A DNA stretch of 17,026 bases from Pseudomonadota bacterium (GTDB lineage: Bacteria > Pseudomonadota > Alphaproteobacteria > Acetobacterales > Acetobacteraceae), in assembly GCA_021841985.1 (NCBI GenBank), contig JAKCCP010000214.1, forward strand, positions 1 through 17,026. Direction: 5' to 3'. The position numbers were made by a program, and so were the translations under genes. This document shows, one piece after another, positions 1-5,541 of this stretch; position 1 is the first letter of the stretch; each line of letters starts with the position of its first letter. The notes under the pieces are model-generated. The model did not search any database, was not told where the DNA came from, and saw only the letters and a program-made list of their open reading frames with translations.

Positions 1-1
1 C

Positions 2-28
2 CGATCTGGGCCGGAGGGCCGGCCATGA
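2..28 (+). CDS. C-terminal end of an upstream gene (partial)
   Basis: The second reading frame is open from the left edge and ends in TGA at 26-28, giving a tail of Arg-Ser-Gly-Pro-Glu-Gly-Arg-Pro. The TGA overlaps the fliP ATG in an ATGA arrangement typical of translational coupling. In flagellar clusters the gene before fliP is often fliO, but eight residues cannot identify it, and the frame could simply be non-coding. Confidence 0.3.
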   Translation, partial: RSGPEGRP

Positions 29-783
29 GGCCGCGCTGGCGCGCTGTTCTCGGCGCCGGCGGCCTCGGTCTCGTGCTGCTCGCCGGCCCCGCCGCCGCGC
101 AATCGGTCAATATCGACCTCGGCGCGGCCGGGCAGGCCGGGGCGACCAGCCGACTGGTGCAGCTCACCGCCCTCATCACCCTGCTCTCGCTCGCACCAAG
201 CCTCCTGGTCATGGTCACCGCCTTCACGCGCATCGTCATCGTGCTCTCGCTGCTGCGGAGCGCGATCGGGAGTGCGGCGATCCCGCCCAATTCGGTGGTC
301 ATCGGGCTGGCGCTGTTCCTCACCTATTTCGTTATGCAGCCGGTCTTCGACCAAGCCTGGCAGGGCGGAATTGAGCCGATGACCGAGGGCAAGGTGGCCG
401 AACTCGAAGGGCTCAGGCTGGCGGGCGAGCCGTTCCGCCAGTTCATGGCGCTCAACGCCAAGCCCGCCGACCTCAAGCTATTCCTCGATCTCGCCCAGCT
501 GCCGCCGCCCGAGAGCGCCGCCACGACGCCGTGGCGGGCGCTGATCCCGGCCTTCATGGTGGGCGAACTGCGGCGCGCTTTCGAGATGGGTTTTCTCTTG
601 TTCCTGCCATTCCTGGTCATCGACCTGGTGGTGTCGAGCGTGCTCATGAGCATGGGCATGATGATGCTGCCGCCAAGCGCCATTTCGCTGCCCTTCAAGC
701 TCATCTTCTTCGTCCTCGTCGATGGCTGGCGCTTGGTTTCCGGCAGTCTGGTGCAGAGTTTCCCCGTGCTACCGCACCCCTGA
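25..783 (+). CDS. fliP: Flagellar type III export gate protein FliP
   Basis: FliP forms, with FliQ and FliR, the inner-membrane export gate of the flagellar type III secretion system, through which rod, hook and filament subunits pass. The 252 residues match the usual FliP length of about 245-250. Residues 1-26 form a signal peptide ending in an Ala-rich cleavage site, as is known for FliP. Family blocks are visible: the PSLLVMVTAFTRIVIVLSLLR stretch (about 58-78), a hydrophobic segment at 90-105, FMVGELRRAFEMGFLLFLPF (177-196) and the Met-rich LMSMGMMMLPP motif (207-217) with SLPFKL after it. The ATG has GGAGGG six bases upstream and overlaps the previous stop codon, so it belongs to a flagellar operon extending to the left. 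No flagellar gene follows, so fliP is the last gene of that operon here. Identification is firm. Confidence 0.97.
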   Translation: MRPRWRAVLGAGGLGLVLLAGPAAAQSVNIDLGAAGQAGATSRLVQLTALITLLSLAPSLLVMVTAFTRIVIVLSLLRSAIGSAAIPPNSVVIGLALFLTYFVMQPVFDQAWQGGIEPMTEGKVAELEGLRLAGEPFRQFMALNAKPADLKLFLDLAQLPPPESAATTPWRALIPAFMVGELRRAFEMGFLLFLPFLVIDLVVSSVLMSMGMMMLPPSAISLPFKLIFFVLVDGWRLVSGSLVQSFPVLPHP

Positions 784-852
784 GAGTTTGAAAAAGCATG
801 TCCTCGGGAAGCATTGATTTTTCTTATCGATTCCGGGGCACGAGGGTGATTT

Positions 853-890
853 GTGCAAACTCTCCGGCCGCGCGCATGGCGCGTCGCGGC
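853..890 (-). terminator. Possible hairpin terminator after the trxC-like gene
   Basis: GCCGCG at 867-872 pairs with CGCGGC at 885-890, enclosing a second short GCGC/GCGC pairing around an ATG loop (872-882). It lies just past the thioredoxin stop codon in the convergent gap between fliP and trxC. The run after it on the minus strand is only weakly T-rich, so it may be a poor intrinsic terminator or chance GC pairing. The rest of this gap (784-852) has AT-rich runs but no clear terminator for fliP. Confidence 0.25.
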
Positions 891-894
891 TCGC

Positions 895-1335
895 TTACCG
901 GGCGAGGGCTTGTTCGGCGAAGGCGACGATGCGCCGGGCATCCATCGCGCCCGCGGTCTGTGCGAGCACCGTGCCATTCTTGAAAATAAACAATGCCGGA
1001 ATGCCGCGCACGCCGAGGTTTTGCGCGATGGTGGGATTTTCATCGGAATTAAGTTTCAAGGAGCGTATGAGCGGCTCAAGCTCTGCCGCGGCGCGCGCGA
1101 AGGCCGGCGCCATCGTCCGGCAGGGCCCGCACCACGGCGCCCAGATGTCGACCAGCACGGGGATCTGATTTTTCTCGACATGGCGGTTGAAAGCCGCGCC
1201 ATCGACATTGATCGGCGCGCCGGTGAACAACGGCTGATGGCAGGCGCCACATTTCGCGCCCGCCATCGGTTTGTCCCGCGGCACGCGGTTGAGGGCGAGG
1301 CAGGAGGGGCAGACGATTTGCAGAGATTCAGCCAT
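895..1335 (-). CDS. trxC: Thioredoxin 2 (zinc-binding, TrxC type)
   Basis: This cytoplasmic protein-disulfide reductase is kept reduced by thioredoxin reductase. It has 146 residues, close to the 139 of E. coli TrxC. The N-terminal zinc-binding module is visible as CPSC (Cys9, Cys12) and CGAC (Cys29, Cys32), the feature that separates TrxC from plain TrxA. The thioredoxin fold follows, with active site WAPWCGPC (redox Cys69 and Cys72) and the cis-proline motif GIP (Pro113). I chose the ATG at 1335, not upstream starts in the same frame, because the zinc module begins at once and GAGGAG lies seven bases before it. The start overlaps the end of the CbpM-like gene by eight bases, so it is probably co-translated with the DnaJ/CbpM pair and may repair oxidised client proteins. 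TrxC is induced by oxidative stress in E. coli; no such control site is visible here. Confidence 0.95.
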   Translation of the reverse strand: MAESLQIVCPSCLALNRVPRDKPMAGAKCGACHQPLFTGAPINVDGAAFNRHVEKNQIPVLVDIWAPWCGPCRTMAPAFARAAAELEPLIRSLKLNSDENPTIAQNLGVRGIPALFIFKNGTVLAQTAGAMDARRIVAFAEQALAR

Positions 1336-1675
1336 CGGATGACTCCTCGGGGCGTTGGAAATGGGCGGCGAGCTGAAGGCGCAATACCTCGCGCGTCTCT
1401 GGCGGCAGGTTTTGTGCCACGACAGCGAGCCCATGCAGCGCGCGGTGCAGATCGTGCATTTGATCGAGCAAATGGAGAAAGAGATCGATCCCCGCCTCGT
1501 TGACGGCGAAATCCTCGGCGAGCGTACGGATGAGGCGGGCGCGGGCGAGATCGGCGGGCTGAAACTGGCGCGCCCCCGACACTTCGAGGGGTTTGAGCCA
1601 GCCATTCTCGATCCACAGCGCGAGCGTCGCGGGGGCAAGGCGCAGCGTGATCAGAAATTCCTCGGTGCTGGTCAT
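1328..1675 (-). CDS. cbpM: CbpM-like chaperone modulator (MerR-like fold)
   Basis: The protein has 115 residues; E. coli CbpM has 101. CbpM binds the J-domain of the DnaJ homologue CbpA and blocks its action on DnaK. The N-terminal half (about 1-60) looks like a MerR-type winged helix: LAPATLALWIENGWLKP, then an acidic-aromatic segment and a helix with ADLARARLIRTLAED. The C-terminal part is helical (FLHLLDQMHDLHRAL), as in CbpM. The position supports the call more than the sequence does: the ATG directly abuts the stop codon of the CbpA-type dnaJ gene, with GAGGGTGA ahead of it, and the end overlaps trxC. A small MerR-family DNA-binding regulator is the alternative, but the missing C-terminal effector domain and the pairing with cbpA favour CbpM. 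Confidence 0.85.
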   Translation of the reverse strand: MTSTEEFLITLRLAPATLALWIENGWLKPLEVSGARQFQPADLARARLIRTLAEDFAVNEAGIDLFLHLLDQMHDLHRALHGLAVVAQNLPPETREVLRLQLAAHFQRPEESSDG

Positions 1676-2611
1676 CTATTCACCCTCGCGCGGGTGCGGC
1701 GCTTGCCCGGGAACCCAATGGGCGACGAACGCGCGCAACGCGGCATCGGGCGGCTCGGGCAGTTTGACCAGGAGCGTCACGTATTGATCGCCATGGCCGC
1801 CGCCTTCCGCTTTGGGCATCCCCTTGCCACGCAGGCGGAGCACGGTGCCGGTGTTGGCGTTTTCCGGCACGTTCATGGCAACCGGCCCCGACGGCGTCGG
1901 CACCGTCACACGCCCCCCAAGCACCGCCGTGCTGAGCGAGATCGGCAATTCGGTATGGATATCATCGCCCTTAAGAATAAAGCGTGGATCGGGTTCGACC
2001 TTGATCTCGATCAGGGCATCGCCATGCGGGCCGCCGCCAAAGCCGGGGAGGCCCTTGCCACGCAGACGGAGGATCTGGCCGTCGCGCACGCCAGGCGGTA
2101 TCCGCACGTCGAGGGTGGGCCCATGCGGCATGGCGAGACGCTGATGTCCGCCGTGAAAAGCCTCCAGGAAGGGGATCTGGAGGTGGTAGTGGACGTCTTG
2201 ACCACGCATGCGAAAATGCGCCTCACCGCCGCCTTGTTCCCCCCTCGGGCCGCCGCCACGGCCGAAGAGTTCGGCGAGAATGTCCTCGGCGGTGCTCGCC
2301 CCTTCCTCTCCCGCGCCGCCGCGATAGGCCCCAGCACCCGGCGCGCCACTGGCATACTCGCGATAGTAGCGCGGCGGCGGGGTCTCGGCGCCGCTGGCGT
2401 CGATCTCGCCGCGATCGAACCGGGCGCGCTGCTCGGCATCGCTGAGCAGCGCGTAGGCGGTGGCGATTTCCTTGAAACGCGCTTCGGCCGCCTTGTTGGC
2501 GGGATTGAGATCAGGGTGGTAGCGCTTGGCGAGGGTGCGGTAGGCCTTGCGGATCTCCTCGGCGGAGGCCGTGCGGGAGACGCCGAGGGTCTGATAGGGA
2601 TCAGCGCTCAT
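1676..2611 (-). CDS. cbpA: DnaJ-family co-chaperone, CbpA type
   Basis: This type II Hsp40 would stimulate the DnaK ATPase and deliver unfolded clients. It has 311 residues, near the 306 of E. coli CbpA. The J-domain (about 3-70) carries the essential HPD motif at 32-34 within KRYHPDLNP. A Gly-rich linker with AEDILAELFGRGGG runs from about 72 to 130. Two C-terminal beta-sandwich domains follow, each marked by a RLRGKG(L/M)P motif (183-189 and 260-265). The CxxCxGxG zinc repeats of true DnaJ are absent, so this is CbpA and not DnaJ. The ATG at 2611 has GGAAG about nine bases upstream. It is the first gene of a tight cbpA-cbpM-trxC operon. A sigma-32 promoter would be expected, but none was clear in the 266 bases upstream. 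Confidence 0.94.
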   Translation of the reverse strand: MSADPYQTLGVSRTASAEEIRKAYRTLAKRYHPDLNPANKAAEARFKEIATAYALLSDAEQRARFDRGEIDASGAETPPPRYYREYASGAPGAGAYRGGAGEEGASTAEDILAELFGRGGGPRGEQGGGEAHFRMRGQDVHYHLQIPFLEAFHGGHQRLAMPHGPTLDVRIPPGVRDGQILRLRGKGLPGFGGGPHGDALIEIKVEPDPRFILKGDDIHTELPISLSTAVLGGRVTVPTPSGPVAMNVPENANTGTVLRLRGKGMPKAEGGGHGDQYVTLLVKLPEPPDAALRAFVAHWVPGQAPHPREGE

Positions 2612-2897
2612 GAAAATCTTCCATAGCGGGAGGTTTCTGGGCCTCGATGTCTCTGAGCGTCATCTTTTTTACACCTGCGACGAAAAAACGGCGTGGGACG
2701 AAGCCGCCGGCACGCCCCCATGATTGGCCCGATGCCGGCACTTGGGAAGCCGGATTCGGAACAGGCTCAAGATGGGCGTTGCGTGCCCCGGAAAACACTG
2801 GCCCCAGCCGCAAGGCGGTTGCGTGGAGAAAATTCAGCTTGGCGCCGCACTGCCCCGAGATGCAGCCCCAGAGATCGTCAGCGTCCCAGCGCGACAC
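2601..2897 (-). CDS. Doubtful 98-residue ORF between the DUF6476-like gene and cbpA
   Basis: This frame fills the only sizeable gap in the minus-strand group. It starts 20 bases inside the preceding gene and ends 11 bases inside cbpA. The translation is rich in Gly, Ala, Pro and Arg, has no recognisable domain, and has no clear ribosome binding site. It may be an open frame that arises by chance in GC-rich DNA, with the region really being the promoter and leader of cbpA. An internal ATG at 2663 would give a 20-residue peptide ending in EDFHER whose stop overlaps the cbpA start, which could be a coupling leader. I would not assign a function. Confidence 0.2.
   Translation of the reverse strand: MSRWDADDLWGCISGQCGAKLNFLHATALRLGPVFSGARNAHLEPVPNPASQVPASGQSWGRAGGFVPRRFFVAGVKKMTLRDIEAQKPPAMEDFHER
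2665..2688. promoter_or_regulatory. AT-rich T6/A6 inverted block upstream of cbpA
   Basis: Six T at 2665-2670 and six A at 2683-2688 flank a twelve-base centre, 54-77 bases before the cbpA start codon. This is an abrupt AT-rich island in GC-rich DNA and could be part of the cbpA promoter or a short hairpin. I could not fit a good sigma-70 or sigma-32 hexamer pair to it. Confidence 0.25.
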
Positions 2898-3168
2898 GGT
2901 CGCGCACGCGGCCGCTTCGGAGATCGATTACCACCACCCGATCCGGCCCGCCGCCTTGCAGCAGCAGGGTGAGTTGTTCCCCGGTGCTGGCGCTCGCCGC
3001 GATCCGGGTTGCGGGCGGCTCGTCGAGCTGCACGCTGAGAGGGCTGGCGCCGGCGTACCCGGCGAGGCGCTCGACCACCAGCACCGCAAGCGTCACCGTG
3101 CCGGTGATGATCAACACCCCCATCACGATCACCGCCAGTTTCAGCGCCCGCATGTTCAGCGCCTGCAT
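2878..3168 (-). CDS. Small single-pass membrane protein, DUF6476-like
   Basis: The protein has 96 residues. A short basic N-terminus is followed by one strong transmembrane helix at about 8-33 (LKLAVIVMGVLIITGTVTLA). A soluble domain of about 60 residues would lie outside the cytoplasm; it contains LTLLLQGGG and a VVVIDLRSGRV stretch resembling a single beta-propeller-like strand pair. It resembles the alphaproteobacterial family annotated as DUF6476, which I recall starting with MRALK(V/L)AVIVMG and lying next to rluD; that match is from memory. Its function is unknown. The ATG at 3168 has GAGGGAGAG upstream; a second ATG five codons in is possible. It diverges from rluD with only 32 bases between start codons. 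Confidence 0.75.
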   Translation of the reverse strand: MQALNMRALKLAVIVMGVLIITGTVTLAVLVVERLAGYAGASPLSVQLDEPPATRIAASASTGEQLTLLLQGGGPDRVVVIDLRSGRVRDRVALGR

Positions 3169-3200
3169 GCGCGCTCTCCCTCTATCCCGCGTTTCGCGCT

Positions 3201-4403
3201 ATGCGTCACGCCATGACGCCCCCCTTACCGCAGGACGGTGATATTCGCGAGCCCGCCTCCGGCGAGACTTGGCGCGTCGTCGCCCCGCAAGAGGCGGCCG
3301 GGGAGCGGCTCGACCGCTTTCTCGCTGCTGCCTTCCCGACGCTTTCCCGCGCCCGTATCCAGGGTCTGATCGCGGCGGGGCGGGTCGCCGGCGATGACGT
3401 GCCGCTCAGCAGCGCATCGGCGCCGGTGCGCCCTGGGCGAAGCTACGCCCTGCACGTGCCCGCCGCGACGCCGGCGACGCCCGCCGCGCAGGCGATCGCG
3501 CTCGATATCCTGTTCGAGGATGCCGATCTTGTCGTGCTCAACAAGCCGGCCGGCCTTGTCGTCCATCCCGCGCCCGGCAACCCGGACGGCACGCTGGTCA
3601 ATGCGCTGCTCGCCCATTGCGGCGACAGCCTTGCGGGAATTGGCGGCGAGCGGCGGCCAGGCATCGTGCATCGGCTGGACAAGGAGACGTCGGGGGTGAT
3701 GGTGGTGGCCAAGAGCGAGCGGGCGATGACCCGGCTTGCCGCGGCCTTCGCCGCGCACGATCTCGACCGCGCCTATCTCGCGCTCTGCTGGGGCCTGCCC
3801 AACCCCGCCGAGGGCGTCATCGCAGGCGCGATCGGGCGCGATCCGCGTGATCGCAAGCGCATGGCGGTGCGCGCGGCGGGCGGCAAGCCGGCGCTCACCC
3901 GCTATCGCCTTGAGCGCGCCTGGTTCGCCGCCGTGGCGCAGCTCGAATGCCGGCTCGCCACCGGGCGGACGCATCAGATCCGCGTCCACCTCGCCAACGC
4001 CGGTCATCCGCTGGTCGGCGATCCGGTCTATCTCCGCCGTCTGCCTGCCTCGGCCCGCGCCGTTCCCCAGACCATTCGCGGCGCGTTGCTCGATTTCCCC
4101 CGCCAGGCGCTGCACGCGGCGCGGCTCGGCTTCGCCCATCCGCTGACCGGCGCGCCCTTGCTTTTCACCGCGCCCCCGCCGCCCGACCTCGCCGGCCTGC
4201 TCGCCGCCCTGACGCGGGCGGCAGGCGCCGAGCATGGAGCCATTCTTAAATCCAATTCATCATGTCGGGTTTATATTGACAGGACTTCGTTGGTCCGGTA
4301 TCAAGCCAACACTAACCGGGCGCACCCCGAGTCTGATCAACCCACCCCAATAACGCCGGGGGCCAGTGCATGCCGGCGAAAACGCGGATCTTCCTCGGGT
4401 TGA
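3201..4403 (+). CDS. rluD: 23S rRNA pseudouridine synthase, RluD family
   Basis: RluA-family enzymes isomerise uridine to pseudouridine; RluD acts on helix 69 of 23S rRNA (1911/1915/1917) and supports 50S assembly. An S4-type RNA-binding domain occupies about 34-85 (ERLDRFLAA, SRARIQGLIAAGRV). The catalytic domain shows LNKPAGLVVHP (113-123), the signature HRLDKETSG with catalytic Asp160, and ATGRTHQIRVHLA (253-265), ending with LHAARLGFAHP (304-313). Family members end near residue 345. Here the frame continues about 55 residues more, through AT-richer DNA with a composition unlike the enzyme, to a TGA at 4401-4403. This tail looks like read-through of non-coding sequence. The start may be 3201 or the ATG at 3213; no strong ribosome site distinguishes them. 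RluC-type specificity cannot be excluded by eye. Confidence 0.93.
   Translation: MRHAMTPPLPQDGDIREPASGETWRVVAPQEAAGERLDRFLAAAFPTLSRARIQGLIAAGRVAGDDVPLSSASAPVRPGRSYALHVPAATPATPAAQAIALDILFEDADLVVLNKPAGLVVHPAPGNPDGTLVNALLAHCGDSLAGIGGERRPGIVHRLDKETSGVMVVAKSERAMTRLAAAFAAHDLDRAYLALCWGLPNPAEGVIAGAIGRDPRDRKRMAVRAAGGKPALTRYRLERAWFAAVAQLECRLATGRTHQIRVHLANAGHPLVGDPVYLRRLPASARAVPQTIRGALLDFPRQALHAARLGFAHPLTGAPLLFTAPPPPDLAGLLAALTRAAGAEHGAILKSNSSCRVYIDRTSLVRYQANTNRAHPESDQPTPITPGASACRRKRGSSSG
4276..4304 (+). promoter_or_regulatory. Candidate sigma-70-type promoter for rpoH
   Basis: A perfect TTGACA (4276-4281) is followed, after exactly 17 bases, by TATCAA (4299-4304). It lies in an AT-richer stretch 235 bases before the rpoH ATG, inside the run-on tail of rluD. 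If used, transcription would begin near 4311 and rpoH mRNA would have a leader of roughly 230 bases. Confidence 0.55.
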
Positions 4404-4435
4404 TAGTAAATCAGTTCGGGCTTGCGTCAGATCAA

Positions 4436-4466
4436 GGCTTTTCGCAGCGAAAAGCCGTTCATTTTT
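4436..4466 (+). promoter_or_regulatory. Perfect hairpin with T-run in the rpoH leader
   Basis: GGCTTTTCG (4436-4444) and CGAAAAGCC (4448-4456) form a perfect 9-bp stem with a three-base CAG loop, followed after five bases by five T (4462-4466). It begins 33 bases after the rluD stop codon and ends about 80 bases before the rpoH start. It may terminate rluD transcripts. If the promoter at 4276 is real, it would also act inside the rpoH leader as an attenuator or stability element. It does not cover the rpoH ribosome binding site. Confidence 0.5.
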
Positions 4467-4522
4467 CCAGGTATCGGGTAGCAGGCTGGCGCCGTCGCGG
4501 GCGGGGCCGGTTCGCCCGGACG

Positions 4523-4529
4523 AAAGGAG
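4523..4529 (+). promoter_or_regulatory. Ribosome binding site of rpoH
   Basis: AAAGGAG lies nine bases before the ATG at 4539. This is the strongest Shine-Dalgarno match in the window and fixes the rpoH start. Confidence 0.85.
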
Positions 4530-4538
4530 CCGCGTGTC

Positions 4539-5432
4539 ATGGCCTCTGCCGTCGTCAATCTTGCCCCCGAGGGCAATCTCGCACGGTATCTCCAGGAGAT
4601 CCGTAAGTTTCCCATGCTGTCGGCCGAGGAGGAGCTGGAGCTTTCCCGCCGCTGGCGCGATCAGGAGGATACCGAGGCAGCGCATAAGCTCGTCACCTCG
4701 CATCTTCGCCTCGTTGCCAAGATCGCCATGGGCTATCGCGGCTACGGCCTGCCGATGGGCGAGCTGATCAGCGAGGGCAATGTCGGCATGATGCAGGCGG
4801 TCAAGCGCTTCGACCCCGATCGTGGCTTCCGCCTCGCGACCTATGCGATGTGGTGGATCCGCGCCGCCATCCAGGAATACATCCTGCATAGCTGGTCGCT
4901 GGTGAAAATGGGCACGACGGCGGCGCAGAAAAAACTGTTCTTCAACCTGCGTCGGCTCAAGGGCCAGATGCAGGCGATCGAGGATGGCGATCTTCACCCC
5001 GAGCAGGTCGCCAAGATCGCCCATCTGCTCGACGTGCCGGAGCAGGACGTGGTCAGCATGAACCGCCGCCTCACCGCGCCCGATCACAGCCTGAACGCAC
5101 CCTTGCGCAGCGATGGCGATGGTGAATGGCAGGACTGGTTGGTCGATGACAGCGAAAGCCAGGAGACGGTGATCGCCGAGCGCAAGGAGGTCGCGGGGCG
5201 CCAGGCGCTGCTCGGCAGCGCGCTGAAAACCCTGAACGACCGCGAGCGCCACATTCTCATCGAGCGCCGCCTCAAGGAGAATCCGACGACGCTCGAGGAA
5301 CTCTCGCAGCAATACAACATCTCGCGCGAGCGGGTGCGCCAGATCGAGGTCCGCGCCTTCGAGAAGCTGCAAAAGGCGATGAAAACCGAGATCACCGAGC
5401 GCCGTCGGGCGCAGGTCGAGCCGCGGGTCTGA
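4539..5432 (+). CDS. rpoH: Heat-shock RNA polymerase sigma factor RpoH (sigma-32)
   Basis: RpoH directs RNA polymerase to heat-shock promoters for chaperones and proteases and is controlled by DnaK/DnaJ and FtsH. The 297 residues match alphaproteobacterial RpoH. Region 2 is clear: LVTSHLRLVAKIA (51-63), ELISEGNVGMMQAVKRFDP (75-93), then FRLATYAMWWIRAAIQEYI (97-115) for -10 recognition. The diagnostic RpoH box QKKLFFNLRR at 130-139 separates it from RpoD and RpoS. Region 4.2 ends the protein with TLEELSQQYNISRERVRQIE, the -35-binding helix-turn-helix. A strong ribosome site precedes the ATG. The gene appears to have its own promoter and leader, and a candidate terminator follows. Many alphaproteobacteria carry more than one rpoH, so this may not be the only copy. 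It lies next to a co-chaperone operon that may be one of its targets, which is inference. Confidence 0.98.
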   Translation: MASAVVNLAPEGNLARYLQEIRKFPMLSAEEELELSRRWRDQEDTEAAHKLVTSHLRLVAKIAMGYRGYGLPMGELISEGNVGMMQAVKRFDPDRGFRLATYAMWWIRAAIQEYILHSWSLVKMGTTAAQKKLFFNLRRLKGQMQAIEDGDLHPEQVAKIAHLLDVPEQDVVSMNRRLTAPDHSLNAPLRSDGDGEWQDWLVDDSESQETVIAERKEVAGRQALLGSALKTLNDRERHILIERRLKENPTTLEELSQQYNISRERVRQIEVRAFEKLQKAMKTEITERRRAQVEPRV

Positions 5433-5452
5433 CCACGGCGCGGATCGAGAGA

Positions 5453-5496
5453 GCGGGCGCCAGGGTGTGGGGCCCCGGCGCCTGCGGGGTCTCTTT
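5453..5496 (+). terminator. Candidate rpoH terminator
   Basis: A GC-rich stem pairs GGCGCC at 5456-5461 with GGCGCC at 5477-5482, extended inside by GGG/CCC (5463-5465 with 5473-5475) and outside by two or three pairs with one wobble. After four G comes TCTCTTT (5490-5496). It lies 20 bases after the rpoH stop codon and before cydD. The T-run is short and interrupted, so efficiency is uncertain. Confidence 0.45.
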
Positions 5497-5541
5497 CCGG
5501 GCTCTTCCCTTGCCACCAGAGGGCGCTATTGATCGTCCCGC

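Noticed and set aside
1355..2626. A 423-codon plus-strand frame opposite cbpM and cbpA
   Set aside because: The minus-strand genes have the HPD motif, tight coupling and good ribosome sites; the plus frame is a shadow.
2612..2877. A structured RNA such as 6S or SRP RNA in the gap before cbpA
   Set aside because: Some short strings look suggestive, but no conserved SRP loop or closing stem could be traced by eye.
4246..4260. A half CtrA site (TTAA) with seven-base spacing
   Set aside because: The second half is TCAT and not TTAA, so it does not match the CtrA box.
4260..5516. A 418-codon minus-strand frame opposite rpoH
   Set aside because: It lies antisense to rpoH, which has full sigma-factor motifs and a strong ribosome site; the minus frame shows no domain.
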